Source of the DNA: Mucispirillum schaedleri | Lineage (GTDB): Bacteria > Chrysiogenota > Deferribacteres > Deferribacterales > Mucispirillaceae | Assembly: GCA_949287985.1 (NCBI GenBank) | Contig: CASEIN010000031.1 | Coordinates: 17,466 to 81,465 of the forward strand | Direction: 5' to 3' | Length of the DNA stretch: 64,000 nt | Shown here: piece after piece, positions 19,690 to 27,955 of the stretch | How the letters are laid out: the number at the start of each line of letters is the position of its first letter | Numbering within the stretch: position 1 is the first letter of the stretch | Made by a program: the position numbers and the translations under genes | Notes under the pieces: model-generated | What the model was told of the DNA's origin: nothing | Seen by the model: only the letters and a program-made list of their open reading frames with translations | Database searches by the model: none

Positions 19690-20126
19690 TGAAAGTAACA
19701 GTTAATCTAATATCTAATGTATTTTTAGCAGGGCTTATAAGCATGCTCCCATTTTTATCTATTATACGTGGAGCATTAGGTAATGATAATAGTAATATTA
19801 TGGCTTACCTTCCTGTTATGACAGCTCCCTTTCTAGTTTATATAATATCAGCTTTTGGGCTTGAAATTGCAGAGCAGGGTTATAAGGCAAGGCTAGAGAA
19901 AAACCGTGCATCTACAATTTATTTTCTAATGCTGATATCTACTATTATAGTGCCATATTTATTAGCAATGCTTACAATAGGAGTAAGCTATATGAAAGAA
20001 ATATCTTTTATAGTTTTTTTACTGCTTTATATATATACTTTTTATATTTTTTTAAAAGGGAGTAAAATATCAGTATTTTTTATACTGCCGCTTTTAATTT
20101 ATAAAATTAATAATTTTTTAAGGTGA
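19689..20126 (+). CDS. Hypothetical integral membrane protein
   Basis: 145 residues with four to five predicted membrane helices and short charged loops (AEQGYKARLEKNR in the middle). No family recognised. Its ATG overlaps the last base of the upstream methyltransferase stop (TAATG), so translation is coupled. rdgB follows after 3 bases. The position between RNA modification and nucleotide sanitation genes says little about its role. Confidence 0.65.
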   Translation: MKVTVNLISNVFLAGLISMLPFLSIIRGALGNDNSNIMAYLPVMTAPFLVYIISAFGLEIAEQGYKARLEKNRASTIYFLMLISTIIVPYLLAMLTIGVSYMKEISFIVFLLLYIYTFYIFLKGSKISVFFILPLLIYKINNFLR

Positions 20127-20129
20127 TGT

Positions 20130-20705
20130 ATGAAGTTATATGCTGCTACGAAAAATAAAGGGAAAATATTAGAGATTAATAAAATACTTCATGATGCAGG
20201 CATTGAGTGTGAAAGCTTTCCTAATATGGAAGATGTGGAAGAAACAGGCACAACATTTGAAGAAAATGCTAAAATAAAGGCAGATTATTTATCATCAAAA
20301 CTAAAAGATGAATATGTTATAGCAGATGATTCTGGCTTATCTGTAGAATCTCTAGGTGGAGCACCGGGGGTTTATTCTGCAAGGTATGCAGGAAACCATG
20401 GTGATGATATTGCAAATAATAAAAAACTGCTGCAAGAGATGCAGGGCAAAAAAATCAGAAACTGCAAATATGAATGTGTTATTGCGTTATCTAAAAATGG
20501 TAAAACTATTAAGACATTTTATGGTTATATAGATGGTGAAGTAGCAGAGTATGAAAAAGGCAGTGGTGGTTTTGGTTATGACCCACTTTTTTTGCTTCCA
20601 AATGGTAAAACAATGGCAGAAATATCAATTGAAGAAAAAAATAAAATAAGCCATAGATTTATTGCATTAAATCAGTTAAGGGAGTATTTGATTAATAATA
20701 AATGA
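20130..20705 (+). CDS. rdgB: XTP/dITP diphosphatase (RdgB/HAM1)
   Basis: 191 residues, typical length. It hydrolyses non-canonical purine nucleotides (dITP, XTP) to monophosphates, protecting DNA from misincorporation. Family motifs are in order: ATKNKGKILEI (substrate and phosphate binding), EETGTTFEENAKIKA, the catalytic ADDSGLSVESLGGAPGVYSARYAG, GSGGFGYDPLF and KNKISHR near the C-terminus. AAGGTGAT lies just before the start. The stop overlaps the PBP start by 4 bases (ATGA). Confidence 0.95.
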   Translation: MKLYAATKNKGKILEINKILHDAGIECESFPNMEDVEETGTTFEENAKIKADYLSSKLKDEYVIADDSGLSVESLGGAPGVYSARYAGNHGDDIANNKKLLQEMQGKKIRNCKYECVIALSKNGKTIKTFYGYIDGEVAEYEKGSGGFGYDPLFLLPNGKTMAEISIEEKNKISHRFIALNQLREYLINNK

Positions 20706-22612
20706 AAAAGATTGTTCTAGTAATTACTATATTTTTACTACTGCAAATATCAGCAGGTCTTGTAATATATTTTAAATCTGAAATAGAGTATGCTAAATTA
20801 TATGTCCCTAGTATTGATAATATAAGCACGTATAATACAAATATATCTTTTACCATATATGGAAAAGATAATTTGGTAATGTATCGTAAATATTATAAAA
20901 GGCAGGAAAAATTAAAGGGCAGCTACCCTATGATGAAAGTTATGCCTATGATAGATATAATCATAAACCAAAGGCACCACAGCATAAAAGAAACAGGAAT
21001 AGAACGCTGGAAAATGATAATATTAAATAATCAAGGTATAGACCCTTTTTCTTTAGAGGGAGCAGCTTATGTGCATTATACTGATATGTTAATATCTAAA
21101 AGTGATTTAAAAGGCCCTAAAAAAGAGTTAGTAAGATGGTATACAATAGATAAACTAAACAACCAGTATAGCAAAGTAGGGCTTTCAAAACTTTTACTTG
21201 ATTCATCAAGCTATGCTGAAAATATATATGGGATAGCAGCTGCATCAAAATATTATTTTAATAAGGAAATAGAAAATGTAAGTATGCTGGAGCTGGCATT
21301 TTTACTTTCATGCATATCCTGGGATAATAAGGTTATAGATGCTGTAAAAAATTACCAAGAACTTGATAGAAAAGCTAGAAATATACTATATATATTATAT
21401 AAAAATAAAGATATATCAGAAGAAGAATATAATAAAAATATGGCTGAAAATATAACATTTCAACCAGAGATAATCAATACTGTAGAGCCAGCATATGTTC
21501 ATGCAGTGTTAAAACAAATTGAAAATATTAAAGAGATTAATGATAATCTTGGAAAAGTAAATGTATCTGTCTATACAGGTTATGATGATAGAGCAAATAA
21601 AATAGCAAGGGAAGTATTAAAAGATTATTATAAAGATAAAGATGATGAAATACAAACTGCATTTGTGCTTTTAAATAATAAAACTCAGGAAGTAATATCT
21701 GCCATAGGTAGTAGAAGGTATGATACGAAAGTAAATAGAGCCTTAACTATTTCAAGGCAGATGGCTTCCACTTTTAAGCCTATTGTATTTTTATCTGCTT
21801 TTGAAAAGGGTATTAGGCCATCAGACCAGGTGGTGGATATGCCTTATGAGTTTGTAGTAAAAGATGTGGTATACAAGCCAAATAATTATAATGGTTTTTT
21901 TATGGGAAAAATACCTATTCGCTATGCTTTTGTATATTCTCTAAATAATTCTACAATAAAAGTAGCAGAGATGGCAGGGCTTAAATATGTAAGAGATGTA
22001 AGTATATCATTAGGTATGAATAAGGATATACAGCCCTTTTATGCAATGGCTTTAGGTTCCTTTCCTGCAACACCTATGACAGTTGCCCAAATGTTTTCCA
22101 CTATTGGCAACCTTGGTGAATACAAAAAAGCAACACTTGCCACATCTTATAAAATTGGAGATAAAGAATACAGTCTGAAAGAGCCTTCTAAACAGGTAGT
22201 ATCAAAAGAGGCAGCATACCAGACATTATATATTATGCAGGCTGTTGCAAGCAGGGGGACAGCAAGAGGGGCAAGGCTTTTAAAAGGAACGGGAGCAAAA
22301 ACAGGCACATCAAACGATACAAGAGATGCATGGACTGTTGCTGTTTTTGGAGATTATACTGCTGTTGTATGGGTAGGCTATGATGATTTACGACCTATAA
22401 CAATAGGTGGCAGTGGTGGCAGGCTTGCAGCACCAATAATTGCAGAATTTCAAAGAAGATATTTTGGTAAAGATGCAACTTTTACTTTTCAGGTGCCTAA
22501 TAATATAGTATTTAAAAGAGTAGATGCAAGAACTGGGCTTTTAACTAATAGAAAATCTTCAGGAACATATATAGAAGCATATAATAAAAAACGACTACCA
22601 AAAAGTGAGTGA
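20702..22612 (+). CDS. Class A-like penicillin-binding protein with degenerate glycosyltransferase domain
   Basis: 636 residues anchored by an N-terminal membrane helix (3-25). The C-terminal transpeptidase domain is intact: SxxK as STFK (Ser356), SxN as SLN (413-415) and KTG (533-535). It should cross-link peptidoglycan in the periplasm. The preceding region aligns by pattern with GT51 glycosyltransferases (NQYSK, then YGIAAASKYYFNKE and LELAFLLS). The catalytic motifs are lost: the EDxxF glutamate region reads INQRHH, and GxSTIxQQ reads GAAYVHYT. It is therefore probably only a transpeptidase. Start overlaps rdgB by 4 bases; aroK follows 3 bases later. Confidence 0.88.
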   Translation: MKKIVLVITIFLLLQISAGLVIYFKSEIEYAKLYVPSIDNISTYNTNISFTIYGKDNLVMYRKYYKRQEKLKGSYPMMKVMPMIDIIINQRHHSIKETGIERWKMIILNNQGIDPFSLEGAAYVHYTDMLISKSDLKGPKKELVRWYTIDKLNNQYSKVGLSKLLLDSSSYAENIYGIAAASKYYFNKEIENVSMLELAFLLSCISWDNKVIDAVKNYQELDRKARNILYILYKNKDISEEEYNKNMAENITFQPEIINTVEPAYVHAVLKQIENIKEINDNLGKVNVSVYTGYDDRANKIAREVLKDYYKDKDDEIQTAFVLLNNKTQEVISAIGSRRYDTKVNRALTISRQMASTFKPIVFLSAFEKGIRPSDQVVDMPYEFVVKDVVYKPNNYNGFFMGKIPIRYAFVYSLNNSTIKVAEMAGLKYVRDVSISLGMNKDIQPFYAMALGSFPATPMTVAQMFSTIGNLGEYKKATLATSYKIGDKEYSLKEPSKQVVSKEAAYQTLYIMQAVASRGTARGARLLKGTGAKTGTSNDTRDAWTVAVFGDYTAVVWVGYDDLRPITIGGSGGRLAAPIIAEFQRRYFGKDATFTFQVPNNIVFKRVDARTGLLTNRKSSGTYIEAYNKKRLPKSE

Positions 22613-22615
22613 TTT

Positions 22616-23143
22616 ATGGAATTTAGTAACGAACAAAAGGATAAGATTTATTTGACAGGATTTATGGGCACAGGTAAAACAACAGTAGGCAAGCTTTTAA
22701 GCCAAAAATTAAATTACAGGTTTATAGATACTGATGATTTAATTGAAAAAGAAACAGGTATGACCATAGAAGAAATCTTTAATACTTATAATGAAGAATA
22801 TTTTAGAGAGCAGGAAAGAAAGGTGCTGAATTCTACATTTAACTTAAAAAGGGCAGTTATTTCAACAGGTGGTGGGCTTGTAACATATAAAGATAATATA
22901 GAGCTTATAAAAAATAATGGCATAGCAGTAACTTTAACAGCTTCCCCTGATGTAATTTTTTCAAGAATATCTAAAGATGCAAATATACGACCACTTTTAC
23001 AAGGTGATAATAGAGAAGAAAAATTAAATTTACTTATCCAAAAAAGAGTGTATTATTATATATCATCTCATTTTGTAATAGATACAAGTATGTTAACTGC
23101 ACAGCAGATAGTGGACAAAATATGTCAGGAGGCAGGTTTTTAA
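22616..23143 (+). CDS. aroK: Shikimate kinase
   Basis: 175 residues. Phosphorylates shikimate at the 3-OH with ATP, step five of the chorismate pathway. Walker A is GFMGTGKTTVG (about 17-27), the shikimate-binding segment FIDTDDLIEKETG follows, then the second substrate site STGGGLV and the lid region with R-P-L-L. The stop is immediately followed by the aroB start, so the two are coupled. Earlier in the same operon lies the PBP, an arrangement that loosely ties aromatic supply to general growth genes. Confidence 0.95.
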   Translation: MEFSNEQKDKIYLTGFMGTGKTTVGKLLSQKLNYRFIDTDDLIEKETGMTIEEIFNTYNEEYFREQERKVLNSTFNLKRAVISTGGGLVTYKDNIELIKNNGIAVTLTASPDVIFSRISKDANIRPLLQGDNREEKLNLLIQKRVYYYISSHFVIDTSMLTAQQIVDKICQEAGF

Positions 23144-24190
23144 ATGAAATGCACAACAGTAAATATATCATCACAGAAAACAAAATATAAAATATACGTG
23201 GGTAGTGGGTTTATTCAAAATAGAATAGAGGACTATGCAAATGATAATGCATTTTTCATAGTAGATGAAAAAGTGGCATCACTTTATAAAAATATAATCC
23301 CACAAAACAGTAAACAGGTGTATTTATTTAAAGCTAGTGAAAGAAATAAAACATTAGCCAACGTGGAAAGAATGCTAAAGTTTTTAAAAAATCAGGGAGC
23401 ATTAAGGGATTCTACCCTTGTGGCTATAGGGGGCGGCATAACAGGTGATACTGCTGCATTTACAGCATCACTTTATATGCGTGGTATAAAGCTTATACAA
23501 ATTCCTACAACACTTCTTTCTATGCTTGATTCTAGTGTTGGTGGCAAAACTGGTGTAAACCTGCAGGGGATAAAAAATAATATTGGAACATTTTATCAGC
23601 CAAAAGAAGTTTTAATAGACTGTTATTTTTTAAACAGCCTTACAAATAAAGAATATTTAAACGGATTTGCAGAAGCTGTAAAAATTGCAGCCGTGCAGGA
23701 TAGAGATTTTTTTGGCTACATTGAAGAAAACATTAAGCATATATTAGACAGGAAAAAATCAGTAATGGAAAAATTAATTTTAAAATCATGTATGCTTAAA
23801 GCCCATGTAGTAGAGCAGGACGAAAAAGAATCAGGTATTCGTAAGCTTTTAAATTTTGGGCATACTGTAGCTCACGGTATTGAAAGCGATTCTAAATATA
23901 GAGTCCATCATGGCTATGCTGTTGCAATGGGCATGATATATGAAAGTCAGTATGCACTTAATAATGGTTATTTAGATGAAGAAACATTTAATAAAATCAA
24001 AAATTTACTAACAACATTAAAATATCCTGTAACTTACACACCAAAAGATAAGGAAAAAATGCTGCTTGCTATATCAAAAGATAAAAAGGCTGGTAAAGAT
24101 GGCATTAGTATGGCTGTTGCAGGCAGTGATATGCAGGGTGTAATAATAAATAATGTAAAACCAAAAGAAATAATTGACTTATTCTATTAA
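23144..24190 (+). CDS. aroB: 3-dehydroquinate synthase
   Basis: 348 residues, normal for this NAD- and metal-dependent enzyme that cyclises DAHP to 3-dehydroquinate, step two of the chorismate pathway. NAD-binding GGGITGDTAAFTASLYMRG and the following IPTTLLSMLDSSVGGKTGVN are intact. So are the metal-ligand region with Glu in EAVKIAAVQD and the His motifs in LNFGHTVAHGIE and VHHGYAVAMG. It begins directly after the aroK stop. A stem-loop at 24223 separates it from the next gene. Confidence 0.96.
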   Translation: MKCTTVNISSQKTKYKIYVGSGFIQNRIEDYANDNAFFIVDEKVASLYKNIIPQNSKQVYLFKASERNKTLANVERMLKFLKNQGALRDSTLVAIGGGITGDTAAFTASLYMRGIKLIQIPTTLLSMLDSSVGGKTGVNLQGIKNNIGTFYQPKEVLIDCYFLNSLTNKEYLNGFAEAVKIAAVQDRDFFGYIEENIKHILDRKKSVMEKLILKSCMLKAHVVEQDEKESGIRKLLNFGHTVAHGIESDSKYRVHHGYAVAMGMIYESQYALNNGYLDEETFNKIKNLLTTLKYPVTYTPKDKEKMLLAISKDKKAGKDGISMAVAGSDMQGVIINNVKPKEIIDLFY

Positions 24191-24222
24191 AAAAAAGTAT
24201 TATGTATAAACTGCTATATTGT

Positions 24223-24265
24223 TTTGGATAGGTTTGCTGCTTTTTAAAGCAAGTAACTATCCAAA
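24223..24265. promoter_or_regulatory. Stem-loop between aroB and the TPR gene
   Basis: TTTGGATAG (24223-24231) pairs perfectly with CTATCCAAA (24257-24265), and the loop contains a further CTTTTTAAAG palindrome. No T-tract follows on either strand, so this is more likely an operator, an RNA processing site or a leader structure than a standard terminator. Confidence 0.45.
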
Positions 24266-24299
24266 GCAATTATAATAATATATAAGGGGTAGCTTTTAG

Positions 24300-26210
24300 G
24301 TGGACGAAAGAACACATGCACGCTATATGTCAGATATAGCCTATTTTCTTTCTAAAATGGAGGCAGAGCCTAATTCAGGCTATTTCATACCTATTGCTTT
24401 AGCATATAATAAGCTTGAAAAGTATGATGAAACTATTGCCATGTGCAAATCTGCCATAGAGCGTTTTCCTGCAAACTGTGCTGCTAAAACATTTTTAGCA
24501 GAAGCTTATGTTTATAAGGGACAGTTTGATTTAGCTAGAGATTTATTGTTTGATGTTACAGCCGAAGATGACAACAACTATAAAGCATTAAAACTTCTTG
24601 GAATAATATGTAAAGAAAATGGTGATACTACTGATGCTTTAAAATATCTAACTGGTGCTTATATTCGTTCTCCAGAAGATGAAGAAGTCAGGAAGATGAT
24701 TGAAGAGCTTGGTGGTTCACTAAACCCTGCCCAAATCTATGATGAACGTATGAAACGTCAATCACAAGCAGCTCTTGACAGCGAAGAAGATGAAGAATTA
24801 AGAACATATCAGGAAATTGACCAGCGTATTAGAAATGCAGAAATAATTATGGCAGATTTAGTGGCAGATACTACTATTTCAGCAAGAGATTATTCTGAAG
24901 AAGAAGACTTTTACTCTGATGATCCTAATGATTTTATGCCATTAATTACACAACATGAAGAAGAGGAAGAAGAATTTTCTGATGATCCAAATGATTTTCT
25001 ACCTACTATTACAGAAAATGCACAAGAAGAAGATGATAATAAAGGCAAGGAAACAGAAGAACATAATGATTTACTTGCAGCATTAAGCGAAGATAATAAT
25101 GAGCAAAGTGATAACGATGATTTATTATCAGCTTTAAGTGAAGATAATAACAAGAAAAACGATAACGATGATTTACTTGCAGCTTTAAGTGAAGATAATA
25201 ATGAGCAAAGCGATAACGATGATTTACTTGCAGCTTTAAGTGAAGATAATAATGAGCAAAGCGATAATGATGATTTACTTGCAGCTTTAAGTGAAGATAG
25301 TAATGAGCAAAACGATAATGATGATTTACTTGCAGCTTTAAGTGAAGATAATAATGAGCAAAGCGATAATAATGATTTACTTGCAGCTTTAAGTGAAGAT
25401 AGTAATGAGCAAAACGATAATGATGATTTATTATCAGCATTAAGTGAAGATGATAACGAGCAAAGTGATAATGATGATTTATTATCAGCTTTAAGTGAAG
25501 ATAGTAATGAAGAAAGTAAAAACGATGAATTATCATTAGATAATGAAGATGAAGCAAGTGATATAAATATACTTCCACCTGAAGAAAATAATGATAGCGA
25601 AGATATATTAGAAACAACAGATAGTGATGAAAATAATATTATTAATGAGCAAGAAGAACAGCATGAAGATAATATAGAAGAACAAGGTGAGCAGCAGTTA
25701 TTTGATGATAGTAATGATAATATGAGTAGTGCAGATAGTTTATTAGATGAGCAGGAAATAGACCAAGAGCAAGATTTAGGAGATATAGAAGATAATAAAG
25801 AAAATATTTTAGAAACATCTAATAAAGATAGTAAAACAAAAACTGAAGATAAAAGTGAAACAAAAGAATTATCAGAACATGAAAAGGAAGTAAAAGATTT
25901 ATATAATAGAAAAATACCGTCATCAGTAGTGGATATGACATATGATGATATGATAGATGATGATTTTAAATATGGCTCCATAATTGATGATAGTTATAGA
26001 GATAATGATAATGAACTGCCAAATATAGATTTAGGCGAATCTGCACCTTTTACACAAGGGGATATTATGGACGAAATATTAGGTGCTGTTGGTATGACTC
26101 AGGAAGATATGACAAATGATGAAGAAATCGAGTTTTCAGATAAAGAGAAAACATTAGAAAAACTGGAGCAGTTTTTAGAAAAAGTAAGAACCAATAAGGA
26201 AAATGTATGA
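24300..26210 (+). CDS. TPR protein with acidic repeat region
   Basis: 636 residues, cytosolic. Residues about 1-150 contain tetratricopeptide repeats (SGYFIPIALAYNKLEKYDETIAMC and the next two units), a protein-protein interaction scaffold. From about 155 the sequence is very acidic. Residues 257-409 are nine copies of a 17-residue unit (DLLAALSEDNNEQSDND). A shorter ordered tail holds YNRKIPSSVVDMTYDDMIDDDFKYGS, and the very end is helical (EKTLEKLEQFLEKVR). The GTG start has AAGGGG ten bases upstream; an internal ATG at 24327 is possible. The stop overlaps aroQ by 4 bases. Family unknown beyond TPR. Confidence 0.8.
   Translation: MDERTHARYMSDIAYFLSKMEAEPNSGYFIPIALAYNKLEKYDETIAMCKSAIERFPANCAAKTFLAEAYVYKGQFDLARDLLFDVTAEDDNNYKALKLLGIICKENGDTTDALKYLTGAYIRSPEDEEVRKMIEELGGSLNPAQIYDERMKRQSQAALDSEEDEELRTYQEIDQRIRNAEIIMADLVADTTISARDYSEEEDFYSDDPNDFMPLITQHEEEEEEFSDDPNDFLPTITENAQEEDDNKGKETEEHNDLLAALSEDNNEQSDNDDLLSALSEDNNKKNDNDDLLAALSEDNNEQSDNDDLLAALSEDNNEQSDNDDLLAALSEDSNEQNDNDDLLAALSEDNNEQSDNNDLLAALSEDSNEQNDNDDLLSALSEDDNEQSDNDDLLSALSEDSNEESKNDELSLDNEDEASDINILPPEENNDSEDILETTDSDENNIINEQEEQHEDNIEEQGEQQLFDDSNDNMSSADSLLDEQEIDQEQDLGDIEDNKENILETSNKDSKTKTEDKSETKELSEHEKEVKDLYNRKIPSSVVDMTYDDMIDDDFKYGSIIDDSYRDNDNELPNIDLGESAPFTQGDIMDEILGAVGMTQEDMTNDEEIEFSDKEKTLEKLEQFLEKVRTNKENV
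25068..25526 (+). repeat. Nine tandem 51-base repeats inside the TPR gene
   Basis: Each unit encodes 17 residues of the form DLLAALSEDNNEQSDND, with small changes (A to S, N to S or D, Q to K). All nine keep the frame, so gain or loss of units changes protein length without a frameshift. High nucleotide similarity between units makes the tract prone to slippage and recombination. Confidence 0.93.
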
Positions 26211-26638
26211 AAATATTGATTATTAATGGACCAAATATAAATATGCTTGGCAAACGTGAACCAGGTCATTATGGTGGTATCACATTTATGGAGCTGGAAG
26301 AATTAATTAGAGAAAGAGCAGAAAAACATGGTATAGCAATAGATTTTTTCCAGTCTAATAGTGAAGGTGATATAGTAACATGTATTCAGCAGGCAGAAAG
26401 TTATGATGGTATAATAATAAATGCTGGAGCATATACCCATACAAGTATTGCAATAAGAGATGCACTGCTTTCTATTAAGGCAAAATTTATTGAGGTGCAT
26501 TTATCTAATGTATTTGCAAGAGAGCCATTTAGGCATCAATCTTACCTTTCAGATATTGCTTTTGGAGTAATAGCAGGGTTTAAGGAAGATTCTTATTTGC
26601 TGGCACTTGATTACTTTGCAACAGGGGTGTGGCAGTGA
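26207..26638 (+). CDS. aroQ: 3-dehydroquinate dehydratase, type II
   Basis: 143 residues, the size of the dodecameric type II enzyme that dehydrates 3-dehydroquinate in the chorismate pathway. Conserved pieces are INGPNINMLGKREPGHYG with the catalytic loop Arg, FFQSNSEGDIV, NAGAYTHTSIAIRDAL and EVHLSNVFAREPFRHQSYLS. It starts inside the end of the TPR gene (ATGA overlap), and the peptidase gene starts before its stop, so the block is one operon with aroK and aroB upstream. Confidence 0.96.
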   Translation: MKILIINGPNINMLGKREPGHYGGITFMELEELIRERAEKHGIAIDFFQSNSEGDIVTCIQQAESYDGIIINAGAYTHTSIAIRDALLSIKAKFIEVHLSNVFAREPFRHQSYLSDIAFGVIAGFKEDSYLLALDYFATGVWQ

Positions 26639-27699
26639 TAAAGCGTATAGCAGAAGTTCAAAGGCAGTTACGTAAGTTAGAAATACCTGCAGTGCTTGTA
26701 ACCAACCTTACTGATGTTAAATATTTAAGTGGCTTTACAGGCACAACTGCTTATATGATTGTAGATTTAGAGGGTGCATTTTTTTATACTGATGGCAGGT
26801 ATGATGTGCAGTCTAAAGAAGAAGTGTATGAGCATATTAATATTGAGATAGTAAAAGATTATAATAAAATATTTAGTGAAGACTGTTCAAAATATAAAAA
26901 AATATTATTACAGCCAAGCTGTTCTATTAATATTAGCTCAAAAGTGGCAGCAGGTGGAGTCGAAATATATCTTGATGAAAATGATATAATGCAAACATTA
27001 AGAATGATAAAAGATGATAAAGAAATTAAATTAATAAGAGAGCAGTATAAACTGGCAGGTAAAGCATTTTTAAAAGCATTAAAATCATTTCAATATAATA
27101 ATAGTGAAAAATCATGGGCTGCAGCTTTAGAATACCATATGAAGATGCTTGGAGCAAAGGGTGAAAGTTTTGAAACTATTGTTGCTTCTGGTATAAGGGG
27201 AGCTATGCCCCATGGTGTTGCAAGTGATAAAATAGTTATGGAAAGTGAACCTGTTATTATAGATTTTGGAAGCCGTGATACATATACAAGTGATTACACA
27301 CGTATGGTATATAACGGCAGTGATAGTGAAATATTAAATGTAATAGATATTGTTCGAGTAGCTGTAGAAAAATCTATTGAAGGAATAAGTGAAGGAATAA
27401 TCTGTAGTAATGTTGATAAAATTGCAAGAGATTACATTACAGAAAAAGGTTATGGAGAGTATTTTAACCATTCGCTGGGTCATGGTGTGGGGATTGATGT
27501 TCATGAACTGCCAGTGCTAAGGGCAAAGTCTGATACTGTTATAGAAGACGGCATGGTATTTACAATTGAACCAGGAATTTATTTGCCTAATAAATTCGGT
27601 GTTAGGTTAGAACAAACAGTATATATCAATAATAATAAAGCAGAAATAATAAGCGATACTCTGGATAAATATGTGTATAATATAGCAGAATTAGGTTAA
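26635..27699 (+). CDS. M24-family Xaa-Pro aminopeptidase
   Basis: 354 residues in the cytosolic creatinase/aminopeptidase P fold. It removes N-terminal residues preceding proline using two metal ions. An N-terminal domain (about 1-125) is followed by the catalytic pita-bread domain. Its metal ligands sit in IDFGSRDTYTSDYTRM (two Asp), HSLGHGVGIDVHE (His), TIEPGIYLP (Glu) and RLEQTVYI (Glu). The start is GTG at 26635, seven bases after AGGGG; a GTG at 26629 is an alternative but too close to that site. It overlaps aroQ by 4 bases. The aroQ-peptidase neighbourhood with efp is common, but efp is not here. Confidence 0.92.
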   Translation: MIKRIAEVQRQLRKLEIPAVLVTNLTDVKYLSGFTGTTAYMIVDLEGAFFYTDGRYDVQSKEEVYEHINIEIVKDYNKIFSEDCSKYKKILLQPSCSINISSKVAAGGVEIYLDENDIMQTLRMIKDDKEIKLIREQYKLAGKAFLKALKSFQYNNSEKSWAAALEYHMKMLGAKGESFETIVASGIRGAMPHGVASDKIVMESEPVIIDFGSRDTYTSDYTRMVYNGSDSEILNVIDIVRVAVEKSIEGISEGIICSNVDKIARDYITEKGYGEYFNHSLGHGVGIDVHELPVLRAKSDTVIEDGMVFTIEPGIYLPNKFGVRLEQTVYINNNKAEIISDTLDKYVYNIAELG

Positions 27700-27955
27700 A
27701 AATAAAACAGTTTTTCATATTTGTTTTATATTGGTATTAATTTATTTTACCTGTTTTAAATAATAATATAATATTTATGGCATAATATTCATAAAAATAT
27801 ATTTTTATTATCCTTTTTATCTTTCTTTTTATTGCTTTCATAAAAATTATATGGTAGACTTATATCTATGCATTATAACAAGCTGTTTTAAAATTAATAT
27901 TATCTAATTTATAAAGGTTTTGCTTTATGAATTTTAGATATATTTGGAGGTCTAC

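Noticed and set aside
25009..25617. Second minus-strand open frame of 202 codons with His/Tyr repeats
   Set aside because: Also a shadow of the 51-base repeats; no start signals and no sensible protein composition.
24911..25981. Long minus-strand open frame of 356 codons
   Set aside because: It is the mirror of the acidic repeat region of the TPR gene; its Ser/Leu-rich product is an artefact of GAT/GAA-rich codons read backwards.
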